Positions 26,590 through 35,718 are shown, counted from the stretch's first letter. The stretch: 64,000 nucleotides of DNA from Leadbetterella sp964423865 (GCA_964423865.1 CAYRGN010000016.1:5405-69404), one strand, 5' to 3'. Notes: generated by a model from the letters alone, not told the origin. Translations and numbers: made by a program.

Positions 26590-28761
26590 ATGAAAGCTAC
26601 AGGTTTAATTTTATTATTGGGATTGAGCTGGATAAGCAGTTCGGCCCAGGAAAACCGGAATTTTGTTCCTATACAGGTGGAAGCCAAACCCTGGGTTTCC
26701 GGTAATCCGAACACCGAATGGCGGATGTATGAAACCCGGATTGTGAAGAACCTGACCGGCTTTACTCCCGGTGCCACCCCTCCGCTGAACCGGTACGGAA
26801 GCATAACAGAGGCTCCTGAAAAGGCCACAGGTTATTTTCGCACCGCCTATATCAATGGCCGCTGGTGGGTTATTGACCCGGAAGGAAACCGGAATATCCA
26901 GGTGACCATCAACTCCCTGAGGCCGGGCGGCTCCGAACGAAATGCCGCTCAGCTGAAAGCAAAATACAAAACAAAGGAAAGCTGGTTGAAAGCCACTGTA
27001 GATTCGCTGCAAAAATTCGGCTTTACGGGAGCGGGCTCATGGAGTGAAAATGAGCTGATCATTAAAAACAATGAAACCGGCGGCTACGACTTTTCCTACA
27101 CCCCCAACCTGAACTTTATGAGCAGCTACGGCCGGAAGAGAGGGGGTACTTACCAGCTTCCCGGCAATATCGGCTACCCGAACCAGACGATCTTTGCGTT
27201 TGACCCTGAATTTGAAAAATTCTGCAACGAGCACGCCAAACAGCTGATCCCTCACCGGAACGACCCCAACCTGTTCGGTGTATTTTCAGATAACGAGCTG
27301 CCCATCGGGCTGAGGAATCTTGAAGGCTACCTGAGCCTGGAAAACCGCCAGGATCCCGGATACCTCGCTGCCTCCGAATGGCTGAAGGCCCGGCGAAAGG
27401 CCGAAAGCGAGATCACGGATGCCGACAGGGCCGACTTTGCGGGGTATGTCACCGAAACTTACTACCGGATAGTTTCGTCGGCCATCAAAAAATACCTGCC
27501 CGATCACATGTTTCTCGGCAGCAGGCTGCACGGTGGCGCCAAAAACATCATACCCGTCATCAAAGCGGCAGGGAAGTATTGCGATATCGTATCGCTCAAT
27601 TATTACGGTGTGTGGACTCCTGAAAAAAACAGGATGCAACAGTGGGCCATGTATGCCAGCAAGCCTTTTATGATCACGGAATTTTATACCAAAGCCATGG
27701 ACGCCGGCCTGGCCAATACCACCGGGGCGGGCTTTACGGTAAGAACCCAGGCCGACAAAGCCGCCGCTTACCAGCACTTTTGCCTCGAGCTGCTGGAGTC
27801 AGGATCCTGTGTGGGCTGGCATTTTTTTAAATACCAGGACAACGACCCTACCGCCAAAGGAGTGGATCCGTCCAATATCGACTCCAACAAAGGCATCGTC
27901 AACAATGATTATGACTACTATCCGGCCCTTATGAAAGGGATGAAAGAACTGCATGATAACCGGTACCGGCTTATCGAGCATTTTGATAAGCCCGGGTCAG
28001 GAAACGAGTGGAAGCTGGTGTGGAGCGATGAGTTTGATTATACCGGCTTACCCAACAGCTCCAAATGGACATACGATACCCGCGGAAACAGCTACGGCTG
28101 GGGAAATAACGAACTCCAGTGGTATACCATAGCCAATGAAAAAAACACGTATGTAAGTGACGGCACATTGAAAATTATAGCACGGAAGGAACCCACGTCG
28201 GGCAAAAATTACTCCTCAGGAAGGTTAATGACAAAGTACAAAGGCGACTGGCTTTATGGCAGGATAGAAGTACGGGCCAAGGTACCCGCCGGCAACGGAA
28301 CCTGGCCGGCGATATGGATGCTTTCTACCGAGAACGAATACGGAACCTGGCCCAAAAGCGGCGAAATAGATATCATGGAGCATACGGGGTCTCATCCGGA
28401 CACCGTATTCAGCACCACCCATACCTCCTGGTACAACCATATCAGAAAAACGCAGAAAAAAGGCATTATAAAAGACCCTACCCTTACCACGGCCTTTCAT
28501 ACCTACACCCTGGAATGGGACAAGGATCAATACACGGTGTATTATGATGACCAGCTGATGTTTACCTACAAAAATGACGGGGAAGGCTGGGAGTCGTGGC
28601 CCTACAACCGCCCTTTTCACCTCATTCTGAACCTGGCGATCGGCGGCAACCTGGGCGGCCGGAGAGGGGTAGACGATTCCCTTTTCCCCCATACGTTTGA
28701 AGTCGATTACGTGCGGGTGTATCAGCGCAAGAGCGATCTGGTAAAAAACAGGATAGACTAG
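26590..28761 (+). CDS. Two-catalytic-domain glycanase: GH50-like (agarase-type) plus GH16
   Basis: The 723-residue exported protein carries two enzymes. The N-terminal part (about 25-470) is an agarase/GH50-like TIM barrel: GRWWVIDPEGNRN, the putative acid/base in FGVFSDNELPI (near 233), the putative nucleophile in MITEFYTK (near 363), then GWHFFKYQDND and SNKGIVN. The C-terminal part (about 475-715) is a GH16 beta-jelly roll, with LVWSDEFDY, NNELQWYT and the catalytic triad string GEIDIMEH (near 592). GH16 members cut beta-1,3 or beta-1,4 glucans and galactans. The gene follows GH2 by 9 bp, so both belong to the PUL operon. The substrate is probably a beta-linked galactan or glucan; the sequence alone does not decide. 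Confidence 0.88.
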   Translation: MKATGLILLLGLSWISSSAQENRNFVPIQVEAKPWVSGNPNTEWRMYETRIVKNLTGFTPGATPPLNRYGSITEAPEKATGYFRTAYINGRWWVIDPEGNRNIQVTINSLRPGGSERNAAQLKAKYKTKESWLKATVDSLQKFGFTGAGSWSENELIIKNNETGGYDFSYTPNLNFMSSYGRKRGGTYQLPGNIGYPNQTIFAFDPEFEKFCNEHAKQLIPHRNDPNLFGVFSDNELPIGLRNLEGYLSLENRQDPGYLAASEWLKARRKAESEITDADRADFAGYVTETYYRIVSSAIKKYLPDHMFLGSRLHGGAKNIIPVIKAAGKYCDIVSLNYYGVWTPEKNRMQQWAMYASKPFMITEFYTKAMDAGLANTTGAGFTVRTQADKAAAYQHFCLELLESGSCVGWHFFKYQDNDPTAKGVDPSNIDSNKGIVNNDYDYYPALMKGMKELHDNRYRLIEHFDKPGSGNEWKLVWSDEFDYTGLPNSSKWTYDTRGNSYGWGNNELQWYTIANEKNTYVSDGTLKIIARKEPTSGKNYSSGRLMTKYKGDWLYGRIEVRAKVPAGNGTWPAIWMLSTENEYGTWPKSGEIDIMEHTGSHPDTVFSTTHTSWYNHIRKTQKKGIIKDPTLTTAFHTYTLEWDKDQYTVYYDDQLMFTYKNDGEGWESWPYNRPFHLILNLAIGGNLGGRRGVDDSLFPHTFEVDYVRVYQRKSDLVKNRID

Positions 28762-28772
28762 CTGCAAATTTA

Positions 28773-28810
28773 GCCACGGATGCACAAATACAGATTCGTG
28801 CATTCGTGGC
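28773..28810. repeat. Hairpin-forming interspersed repeat at the end of the PUL
   Basis: Arms 28773-28785 (GCCACGGATGCAC) and 28798-28810 (GTGCATTCGTGGC) pair over 13 bp with one G-T. It resembles a REP-like element common in Bacteroidota and may also terminate both the PUL operon and the convergent GNAT gene. Confidence 0.6.
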
Positions 28811-28833
28811 CAATACACTATTTAATAAGCCGC

Positions 28834-29340
28834 TCAAATCTGACCAAGCACCTTCTCAAAAGCTTTCCGGGCGCTGCCTCTGAAATATACCTCTCCGCAG
28901 TAGGTATAACCCAGCTTATCCAGGATATACAGCATGGGGGCGTTATCAAAGTTGGTATCCACTTTGACGCTGTAAACTTCATTTGCTTTCGCTATTTCTT
29001 CCAGCTCCGTGAAGAAAAACGTAGCCACGCCTTTTCCTTTTGCCAGGGGGGAAGCTGCCACCCGGTGAACGCCCACATAGTCGCCGTTGGTCAGCCATTG
29101 GCCTTCTATCTCATTATAGGCCGGTTCAACATCAAAAATAACGGCTCCGTAAGCCAGCAGAACGCCGTCGTCATCCACCACATAGGAATAACCGTTTTCG
29201 AAATCGGATCGGATAGAATTCTCGTTGGGGTAACCGTCCTGCCACTGCTGGCTGCCGTCCTGCCGGCGACGCTCTATAGCATATTGAACGATTTCCCACA
29301 CGGCGGGCAGCTCACTTTCAAGGGCCTTTCGTAATACCAT
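28834..29340 (-). CDS. GNAT-family N-acetyltransferase
   Basis: From ATG 29340 (MVLRKALESELPAVWEIV) the 168-residue protein shows a GNAT fold. The acetyl-CoA-binding motif is VHRVAASPLAKGKGVATFFF, and the typical C-terminal strand pattern is LYILDKLGYTYCGEVYF. The substrate is unknown. A longer frame starting at 29367 lacks family support. It is convergent to the PUL and stands alone. Confidence 0.85.
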   Translation of the reverse strand: MVLRKALESELPAVWEIVQYAIERRRQDGSQQWQDGYPNENSIRSDFENGYSYVVDDDGVLLAYGAVIFDVEPAYNEIEGQWLTNGDYVGVHRVAASPLAKGKGVATFFFTELEEIAKANEVYSVKVDTNFDNAPMLYILDKLGYTYCGEVYFRGSARKAFEKVLGQI

Positions 29341-29504
29341 TTTTTGTAGGGTTTTAAAGTGGCCCAAAATTATGTAATTTTCTTTATCTACGGAATGATT
29401 TCCCGGGTTACGAATATGTTAATTATACGGATCTGAGTAGTATTTAATCTGTTGCCGGAACCGGTACAGACACAAAATTTCACATCTGTGCCCCCAACTA
29501 TCTG

Positions 29505-31712
29505 CTAAACACCTGAAATTATCTTATCCGGCGTTACGGGCAGGTCACGGAGGCGTTTTCCGGTAGCATTATAAATGGCATTGGTGATGGCCGCCGCCGC
29601 ACCGATGATCCCCACTTCTCCCAGGCCTTTGGCCCCGGAAGGGTTAATGTTCACATCCGGCTTGTCGATAAACGCCACCTCGATAACCGGAGCATCGGCA
29701 TTCACGGCAAAATGATAGCCGGCCAGGTCATCGGCGATGAGTCCGCCCTGGCGGGCATCTACCTGCACCTCTTCCATCAGAGTCATGCCTATTCCGCCCA
29801 CCACAGCTCCCGACATCTGGTTAGCGGCTGCCTGCGGGTTAACGATCTTCCCGCCATCGGCCACACAAACATATTTTTCGATCTTCACCCGGCCCGTTCT
29901 GCGGTGAACACGGAGCTTAACAAAATGGGCGGCTGCCGAGCAGAAAGCAAATTTCTGCCGCTCCTCCCCCGGCCCTGAGCTGGCTTCCAGCTCCAGTGTG
30001 GTCAGGCCGTTCTTTTCCCATATCTGCTCGTAGGTAACTACGGTGCTGCTATCGTCTTTCAGAGCGATACCTTTGTCGATCAACTGAACTTCAGCGGCTT
30101 TAAGGCCCTGAAATGCGGGGTTGATCCCGCCGGCATATTCTGCAAGCCGGGTTTTCAGGTCGTTGCTGACCGCCACCACGGCTCCGCTCAGTGAAGAAAG
30201 GCCGGTGCTGCCGCCCTGGCTGGGTGCTGCCGGCAGGCTGGAGTGCCCCAGCTCTACCGCAATTTTCTTCTTTGGGATACCCGTTACTTCATGCGCTATG
30301 TTCTGCATGCCGGTTCCTGTTCCGGTACCGATGTCGGTCATAGCCGTACGAACGGCTATCCTGCCGTCTTTTTGCATTACGATGCCCGCACTGGCATTAC
30401 CTCTGCCTGCATTCCATGCCCCCACTCCCATGCCGTAACCTGTGCTCCAGTCGCCGTCGATAAGCTGTAAGGGCTTAGTTGGGCGCTTATCCCAGCCAAT
30501 CATTCGTGCCCCCGTTTCTATACACTCATTCATGTAGTTGGTAGACCAGGGCAGGCCATTATCGGGGTGCTTATCGCGGGCGGTATTCTTCAATCGCAAG
30601 GCCACCGGATCCATATTCAGCGCATAGCTGAGCTCATCGATGGCGCTTTCTATGGCAAAGTCACCGGTACAGTCGCCCGGCCCCCGCATCCAGGTAGGGG
30701 TGCTAAGATTCAGCGGCACTATGGCCCCTTCGGTTTTCAGATTGGGAATATGATAGATCAGGCGTGTTACCCGGGTGATCCCTTCATTAAAATTCTCATA
30801 GGTAGATGTTCCGTTCATGGCCTGGTGCCACGCCCCCAGGAAGCGGCCCTCTTTATCGGCCCCCAGCTTCACCTTTTGCCATGAAGCCGGCCGGTACCCC
30901 GTCAGCACAAACATCTGTGGCCGTGTAAGCATCACTTTCACCGGGCGGTTCACCATTTTGGCGGCCATAGCCGCTGCCAGCGTATTGGCCCATACCCGCA
31001 GGCCTGAGCCGAAGCCTCCGCCTACAAACTCGCTGAACACTTCAATATTTTCGGCCGGGAGGTCAAATACCCGCCCGATGGTCCGCTGCACATTATTCAC
31101 CCCCTGGTTCTTATCGTACAGCCTTAGCCGGTCGCCGGCCACCCAATGGGCAATGGTAGCGTGCATCTCCATCGGATTATGCAGCTCGGCCGTTATGTTA
31201 TACTCGGCTTCCACGGTAGCGGCAGCGTTGTTCCATGCCTCCATGCTTCCCCTTTCCCGACCGGCCGCAGTTAAAGCCGTTTTTCTTCTCACCTGATCAA
31301 AGTCCACTTCGAAGGGCTCAGCTTCATACTCCCCTTTCACAAGAGATGCCGCATAGGTGGCTTCTTCCAGTGTACGGGCCACCACAAGGGCTATCGGCTG
31401 ACCTTTAAAAAAGATCCTGTCGGTATGAAAGACGGCCAGTCCCAGCCGCGATTCCCTTATTTTCGTCTCATCGGAAAGACCGGGAACCACCGGTTTGTTT
31501 AAATGGGTGAGAATTTCCATTACTCCTTCCACCTGCTTTGCTCTCTCCACCTGAACCGACTTCAGTTTTCCGCAGGCCACCGTGCTTCCCACAAATACGC
31601 CATAGCACACTTCCTGTACCGGATATTCGGCAGCGTATTTGCCTTTACCGGTTACTTTCTCTTTCGCTTCCACCCGCCCTTCCGCGGGCTCCGTTGCTAT
31701 ATAATTATCCAT
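29505..31712 (-). CDS. paoC: Aldehyde/xanthine oxidoreductase, molybdopterin-binding large subunit (PaoC-like)
   Basis: The 735-residue protein is the catalytic subunit of a xanthine-oxidase-family enzyme. It shows VGGGFGSGLRVW, the QGGSTGLSSLSG cofactor loop and the catalytic base Glu in AKGLGEVGIIG (near 697). It binds the molybdenum cofactor, probably the cytosine dinucleotide form as in E. coli PaoC. It is last of three genes in the order Fe-S, FAD, Mo, with a 12-bp gap to paoB. The physiological aldehyde is unknown. The PaoD-type insertion chaperone is not in the window. Confidence 0.9.
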   Translation of the reverse strand: MDNYIATEPAEGRVEAKEKVTGKGKYAAEYPVQEVCYGVFVGSTVACGKLKSVQVERAKQVEGVMEILTHLNKPVVPGLSDETKIRESRLGLAVFHTDRIFFKGQPIALVVARTLEEATYAASLVKGEYEAEPFEVDFDQVRRKTALTAAGRERGSMEAWNNAAATVEAEYNITAELHNPMEMHATIAHWVAGDRLRLYDKNQGVNNVQRTIGRVFDLPAENIEVFSEFVGGGFGSGLRVWANTLAAAMAAKMVNRPVKVMLTRPQMFVLTGYRPASWQKVKLGADKEGRFLGAWHQAMNGTSTYENFNEGITRVTRLIYHIPNLKTEGAIVPLNLSTPTWMRGPGDCTGDFAIESAIDELSYALNMDPVALRLKNTARDKHPDNGLPWSTNYMNECIETGARMIGWDKRPTKPLQLIDGDWSTGYGMGVGAWNAGRGNASAGIVMQKDGRIAVRTAMTDIGTGTGTGMQNIAHEVTGIPKKKIAVELGHSSLPAAPSQGGSTGLSSLSGAVVAVSNDLKTRLAEYAGGINPAFQGLKAAEVQLIDKGIALKDDSSTVVTYEQIWEKNGLTTLELEASSGPGEERQKFAFCSAAAHFVKLRVHRRTGRVKIEKYVCVADGGKIVNPQAAANQMSGAVVGGIGMTLMEEVQVDARQGGLIADDLAGYHFAVNADAPVIEVAFIDKPDVNINPSGAKGLGEVGIIGAAAAITNAIYNATGKRLRDLPVTPDKIISGV

Positions 31713-31724
31713 TATTTCCGAAGT

Positions 31725-32705
31725 TTAAAGAGTAGCCATACAGTTTTGTAACGCCGTTTCTATTGCGCCTTTGAGCATCGGCACCTTGAATACATTTCCT
31801 GCCAGGGGCTGTACCCCTTTCAGTACCCACTCTGCCGCTTCAGCGAAGATCTCCGCAGAGGGAGTCTTTCCTTTCAGAAACTCCTCCGCCTCATACCAGC
31901 GCCACGGCTTATGCGCCACTCCACCTGAGGCGAGGCGTGCCGCCCTGATTTTACCGTTCTCCAGGTGCAATGCCGCCGCTACCGAAACCAACGCAAACGC
32001 ATAGGAGGTGCGGTCTCTCAGCTTCAGGTATGCAAAATGCTTATTAAAAGAATTTTCGGGTATATACACATGGGTGATCAACGCATTTTCGGGGAGGGTG
32101 TTATCTTTCCAGGGCGTAGCTTCCGGCAGCTTATGAAACTGGCTGAAAGGAATGGATCTCTCCTTTTTATCGGGCGTCAGCACCCTTACCTCGGCGTCAA
32201 GGGCTGTCAGCGCCACACACAGGTCAGACGGATGTACGGCCACACACTGCTCGTTATAGCCTACAATAGCGCTCATCCGCTCTGCGCCGTTCAGGGCACC
32301 GCACCCGCTGCCCGGCTTACGCTTATTGCAGGGTGTGCTCACATCGTAAAAGTACGGACAGCGCGTCCGCTGCAATAAATTTCCACCCACACTGGCCATA
32401 TTTCTGATCTGAGGCGAAGCGCCGGCCAATACGGCCCGGGCTACCAGGGGGTATCGTGATAAAATGTCTTTATGCAGGGTCAGGTCGGTATTCCGGGCCA
32501 TGGCCCCTATCAAAAGGCCTTTGCGGACTATGGCGATGTCTTTGGATAAAGCGGCAGACACATCCAGCAACGCCTCCGGTTCAGCAACGTGCTTCTTCAT
32601 CAGATCGACGAGGTTGGTGCCGCCGGCAATAAACTGCCCCTCCGTTTTCTTCTCTTTCAAGGCTTCCGCCGTGTTATTTACTTTATGAAATGCAAAAGGT
32701 CTCAT
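31725..32705 (-). CDS. paoB: Aldehyde oxidoreductase FAD subunit (PaoB-like)
   Basis: The 326-residue protein has a PCMH-type FAD domain (FIAGGTNLVDLMKK; GASPQIRNMASVGGNLLQRTR) and a CO-dehydrogenase flavoprotein C-terminal domain. An insert with four cysteines (RCPYFYD, PCNKR, GSGCGAL) fits the additional [4Fe-4S] cluster seen in E. coli PaoB. Its start overlaps the stop of paoA by 4 bp (ATGA). Confidence 0.9.
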   Translation of the reverse strand: MRPFAFHKVNNTAEALKEKKTEGQFIAGGTNLVDLMKKHVAEPEALLDVSAALSKDIAIVRKGLLIGAMARNTDLTLHKDILSRYPLVARAVLAGASPQIRNMASVGGNLLQRTRCPYFYDVSTPCNKRKPGSGCGALNGAERMSAIVGYNEQCVAVHPSDLCVALTALDAEVRVLTPDKKERSIPFSQFHKLPEATPWKDNTLPENALITHVYIPENSFNKHFAYLKLRDRTSYAFALVSVAAALHLENGKIRAARLASGGVAHKPWRWYEAEEFLKGKTPSAEIFAEAAEWVLKGVQPLAGNVFKVPMLKGAIETALQNCMATL

Positions 32706-33292
32706 CGGGCAGCAACTTTTTGGATGGACTGAACTATACCGTTATACGCACCACAGCGGCAAAGGTTACCGCTCATAAACTCTTTGATCTCTTCCACAGA
32801 GCCGGTCCGGCCCTCCTTTACGCAGGCCACCGCCGACATGATCTGTCCCGGTGTACAATACCCGCACTGAAATCCGTCACATTCAATGAAGGCCTGCTGC
32901 ATGGGGTGAAGCTTTTCGCCGTCGGCCAGCCCTTCGATGGTGGTTACTTCCTGCCCGGGCACCATGACGGCAAGGGTAAGGCAGGAGAGTACGCGCTCAC
33001 CGTTAACATGAACTGTACATGCGCCGCACTGCCCGTGGTCACACCCCTTCTTTGACCCGGTAAGGCCGATGTTTTCCCGCAGCAGGTCGAGTAGGGTGGT
33101 ACGGCTATCGGCCAGCACTTCATAATCTTTCTTATTTATCCTTACTTTCAACGGGAGCATCTGCCGGGGAGGCAGAACCACGTTCTCCACGTCTACATAA
33201 AAGGCCTTTACTCCCGCGGGTAATGCCGCCAAGGCTGTAAAAGCAGCCGACGATTTCAGGAAAAAACGCCGGCTATACTGATGATTTTTCAT
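32702..33292 (-). CDS. paoA: Aldehyde oxidoreductase [2Fe-2S] subunit with Tat signal (PaoA-like)
   Basis: The 196-residue protein begins with a twin-arginine signal (YSRRFFLKSSAAFTALAALP), which would export the folded complex. It then carries a plant-type [2Fe-2S] domain (GCDHGQCGACTVHVNGERV) and a second [2Fe-2S] domain (FQCGYCTPGQIM and GNLCRCGAY). It passes electrons from the Mo/FAD subunits to a periplasmic acceptor. It is the first gene of the paoABC operon. Confidence 0.93.
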   Translation of the reverse strand: MKNHQYSRRFFLKSSAAFTALAALPAGVKAFYVDVENVVLPPRQMLPLKVRINKKDYEVLADSRTTLLDLLRENIGLTGSKKGCDHGQCGACTVHVNGERVLSCLTLAVMVPGQEVTTIEGLADGEKLHPMQQAFIECDGFQCGYCTPGQIMSAVACVKEGRTGSVEEIKEFMSGNLCRCGAYNGIVQSIQKVAAR

Positions 33293-33356
33293 GCCCAGGA
33301 AAATTAAAATCGACTCAATTTAAGAAAAAGTCGGAAAGACGCTATCATCCAATACC

Positions 33357-33482
33357 TTATTCAAAATCAATCTGAATAAGCCCCGCGTGGTCGGAAAGAT
33401 CTTTGATAAACCGGAACAGGTTAACACAGGGGGCCGTACAAGAGTACTCCTGCTTCGTTTCACAATAGTCCACTAATCTCAT
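33357..33482 (-). CDS. Possible 41-aa cysteine-containing small protein upstream of paoA
   Basis: An ATG at 33482 opens a 41-codon frame ending in TAA at 33357-33359. The product starts MRLVDYCETKQEYSC and ends AGLIQIDFE. It holds three cysteines (CETKQEYSCTAPC) and has the composition of a folded domain end rather than random sequence. It is in the same orientation as paoABC, with 64 bp between. I do not recognise it. It may be a leader peptide, a metal-binding small protein, or a remnant of a longer gene; an in-frame stop lies eight codons upstream of the ATG. Confidence 0.35.
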   Translation of the reverse strand: MRLVDYCETKQEYSCTAPCVNLFRFIKDLSDHAGLIQIDFE

Positions 33483-33523
33483 TATAGTAGCCAGCTCATC
33501 TCACAAAAATATTGAATAGGCTA

Positions 33524-33554
33524 TTGTCCCGTTTAAATGATTTTTCTACCTTTG
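33524..33554 (+). promoter_or_regulatory. Bacteroidota-type promoter for tRNA-Met
   Basis: TTG at 33524-33526, a 20-nt spacer and TACCTTTG at 33547-33554 match the -33/-7 consensus of this phylum, about 40 bp before the tRNA. Confidence 0.6.
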
Positions 33555-33594
33555 CATCACTTTTTGAAAAGAGCAGCATCTGCTGATTTCAACA

Positions 33595-33668
33595 GGTCCT
33601 ATAGCTCAGTTGGTTAGAGCACCTGACTCATAATCAGGTGGTCCCTGGTTCGAGCCCAGGTGGGACCA
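33595..33668 (+). tRNA. tRNA-Met (anticodon CAT)
   Basis: A 74-nt cloverleaf is visible. The acceptor stem GGTCCTA pairs with TGGGACC, the anticodon loop is CTCATAA with CAT at 33629-33631, and the T arm is CCTGGTTCGAGCCCAGG. The CCA end is not encoded. CAT anticodons are shared with lysidine-modified tRNA-Ile2, so isoleucine identity cannot be fully excluded. The acceptor stem lacks the 1-72 mismatch of the initiator. Confidence 0.9.
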
Positions 33669-33678
33669 CACTAAGGAT

Positions 33679-33716
33679 AAAGGAGTTAGACGAAAGTCTG
33701 GCTCCTTTTGTTTTTT
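33679..33716 (+). terminator. Rho-independent terminator after tRNA-Met
   Basis: A 13-bp stem (arms 33679-33691 and 33696-33708, one G-T pair, GAAA loop) is followed by TGTTTTTT. Confidence 0.8.
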
Positions 33717-33833
33717 AGTTGCACAACATTTTGCACAACATTTCGGGGATCAAGTCAATTGCCATACACTACTTTGCAAATGAAAAATTTACAAAATATT
33801 CTTAATGGTTTTTTTGTTGGATTTACGTTGGTA

Positions 33834-34013
33834 TTATTTTTTTCTAATTACAAAGTCAAAAATTGTACCGATTGCCACACCAAATGCAAGCCCTAAAGCA
33901 ATGCTTTTAGACATATCGCCTGATTTAGAGCCGTAAATTGCTCCAAATAAAACTCCAAGAGCTGCTCCAAAGCCAATACCGATTCCGGCATTTCTTTTTT
34001 TATTTTCTGTCAT
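33834..34013 (-). CDS. 59-aa glycine-zipper membrane protein
   Basis: An ATG at 34013 opens a 59-codon frame to TAA 33834. The product has two glycine-rich hydrophobic helices (AGIGIGFGAALGVLFGAIYG and IALGLAFGVAIGTIFDFVI), a short charged loop (SKSGDMSK), a Lys/Arg-rich N-terminus (MTENKKRN) and a basic C-terminus (RKK). The GxxxG-type pattern is that of a two-helix glycine-zipper inner-membrane protein. The role is unknown. It is the first gene-like element of the A+T-rich island after tRNA-Met. Confidence 0.7.
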   Translation of the reverse strand: MTENKKRNAGIGIGFGAALGVLFGAIYGSKSGDMSKSIALGLAFGVAIGTIFDFVIRKK

Positions 34014-34746
34014 AATTGAAATTTATTTTGTGTCGTCTATTTGTTCTTTGTTGGGTGTCGGTTTACAATGACTGCTAACTCTCAAATATACGAACCTTTT
34101 AAAGACATAACTCAAAAATCTAATCTGACAGATAAGCAATATAGAACCAATTAGTTAATATAAAAATACCATTGTATCATTGCAATATTCATGCGAAAAT
34201 TTAGTGTCGGGTCAATATAATCATCCGAAAAGTCACCTATCCCTTAACTAATCATTCACTTTCAATGCTTTACCGCCTCAGTCTCCACCCTCCTTCATGA
34301 AGGATAAGCTGATCTCTCTAAACCCTCTTTAATCCCCGCATAGGGGCTAAAAAATACGATTTCAAAATATTTTAAATCACCATTTGAAGCGAAAACTTAA
34401 CCAGGGATAATTTCGTGTGTATTTCACACCAAAACATTAGCCATTCTCCCGTTTTTTACCTAACTTTATACCTGTTCTTTTACACAAAGAAACACTACTT
34501 TTGTTCCCATGCAATTCTTTCGATATATCCAACCCAATTATCGGAAGTACATATCGGAAAGACCTTATCTAATTGACAACCAAAAACTACTTTTGAACTA
34601 TGACACAAGCCGCTAAGAAGATCCATGAGCTGAAGTGTCAGTAAAGTGAAGCTTATCGTAATCCAAACCGAATCCACCTATACAGGTTTCTATGGCCTGA
34701 TCTATAATAACACTAATTATTTCCATATTCTCAAAAAATTTACATC
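34014..34746. other. A+T-rich non-coding stretch in the tRNA-Met island
   Basis: No gene above background is visible. TACTTTTG boxes, possible -7 elements, occur at 34496-34503 and 34588-34595. They precede very short frames of 35 and 14 codons that show no family resemblance. The region looks like decayed accessory DNA. Confidence 0.45.
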
Positions 34747-35598
34747 ATGAGCAACATCAAACTTTTTGAAAGCAAGCAAATCCGTTCTGTTTGGGACGAA
34801 GCGGAACAGAAATGGTATTTTTCTGTTCAGGACGTTATTGAGGTATTGACAGAAACTGTTGATGCAAAGGACTATATCAAGAAAATGAAAAGACGGGATC
34901 CTGAGTTAAACTCCAACTGGGGGACAATTTGTCCCCTGGTTGAAATGCAAGCAGCGGATGGCAAAAAACGAAAAATACAGGCTTCTGACACCAAAGGCCT
35001 TCTGCGGATCATCCAATCTATCCCTTCACCCAAAGCCGAGCCCTTTAAACTCTGGCTGGCGCAGGTGGGCGCCGACCGCCTGGAAGAAATTGAAAACCCG
35101 GAACTGGCCGCACAACGCACCCGCGAACTCTATAAGCTAAAGGGGTACCCTGAAGACTGGATCGAAAAACGGATGCGGAGCATCGCCATTCGCGAAGAGC
35201 TGACCGAAGAATGGAAAAACCACGGCGTAAAAGAACACGTAGAATATGCCATCCTGACTTCGGAAATTTCTAAAGCCACTTTTGGGCTCACTCCGGCAGA
35301 ATACAAAAATGTCAAGGGACTGAAAAGCCAAAACCTGCGTGATCATATGACCGACTTAGAGCTTATTTTCTCTATGCTGGGCGAAGCATCTACCACGGCC
35401 ATAGTGAAGGCACAAAACCCCGAAGGGTTTCACGAGAACAAAAAAGCTGCTTGGCAAGGGGGCGCCGTGGCAGGAAATGCAAGAAAAGAATTGGAAGGTA
35501 AAACCGGGCAAAAAGTAGTTTCCGCTCAAAATTACTTGCCAGAAACCCATAAGCAAAAGCAACTGGAGAAGGAAACGAAAGCTACCACAAAAGAGTAA
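34747..35598 (+). CDS. Bro-N/DinD-like antirepressor-type protein
   Basis: The 283-residue protein starts with a Bro-N-like domain (IRSVWDEAEQKWYFSVQDVIEVLTET). Its C-terminal region (ILTSEISKATFGLTPAEYK, DLELIFSMLGEASTTAI, GAVAGNARKELEGKTGQKV) resembles DNA-damage-inducible DinD-type proteins. Phage antirepressors and DinD share this N-terminal fold. The Bro-N domain probably binds DNA. It stands alone on the plus strand in an island with an ImmA-XRE pair, which suggests a prophage or integrative-element remnant. Confidence 0.75.
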   Translation: MSNIKLFESKQIRSVWDEAEQKWYFSVQDVIEVLTETVDAKDYIKKMKRRDPELNSNWGTICPLVEMQAADGKKRKIQASDTKGLLRIIQSIPSPKAEPFKLWLAQVGADRLEEIENPELAAQRTRELYKLKGYPEDWIEKRMRSIAIREELTEEWKNHGVKEHVEYAILTSEISKATFGLTPAEYKNVKGLKSQNLRDHMTDLELIFSMLGEASTTAIVKAQNPEGFHENKKAAWQGGAVAGNARKELEGKTGQKVVSAQNYLPETHKQKQLEKETKATTKE

Positions 35599-35718
35599 AG
35601 TTTTAACTTTTACAAGCGTATTCTGAAATTTTATTGACAGGCAGCTTACCGCCTGCGGCTTTTACTTTGGCAATAAACGCATCGCACGCTGACTCGCTCC
35701 GCATCAATGAGTATAATC

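Noticed and set aside
33708..33896. 62-codon frame on the plus strand after tRNA-Met
   Set aside because: It overlaps the terminator and is antisense to the better supported 59-aa glycine-zipper frame.
34504..34620. Short frames of 35 and 14 codons behind TACTTTTG boxes
   Set aside because: Too short, no leader or motif, no conserved neighbour to suggest a precursor.
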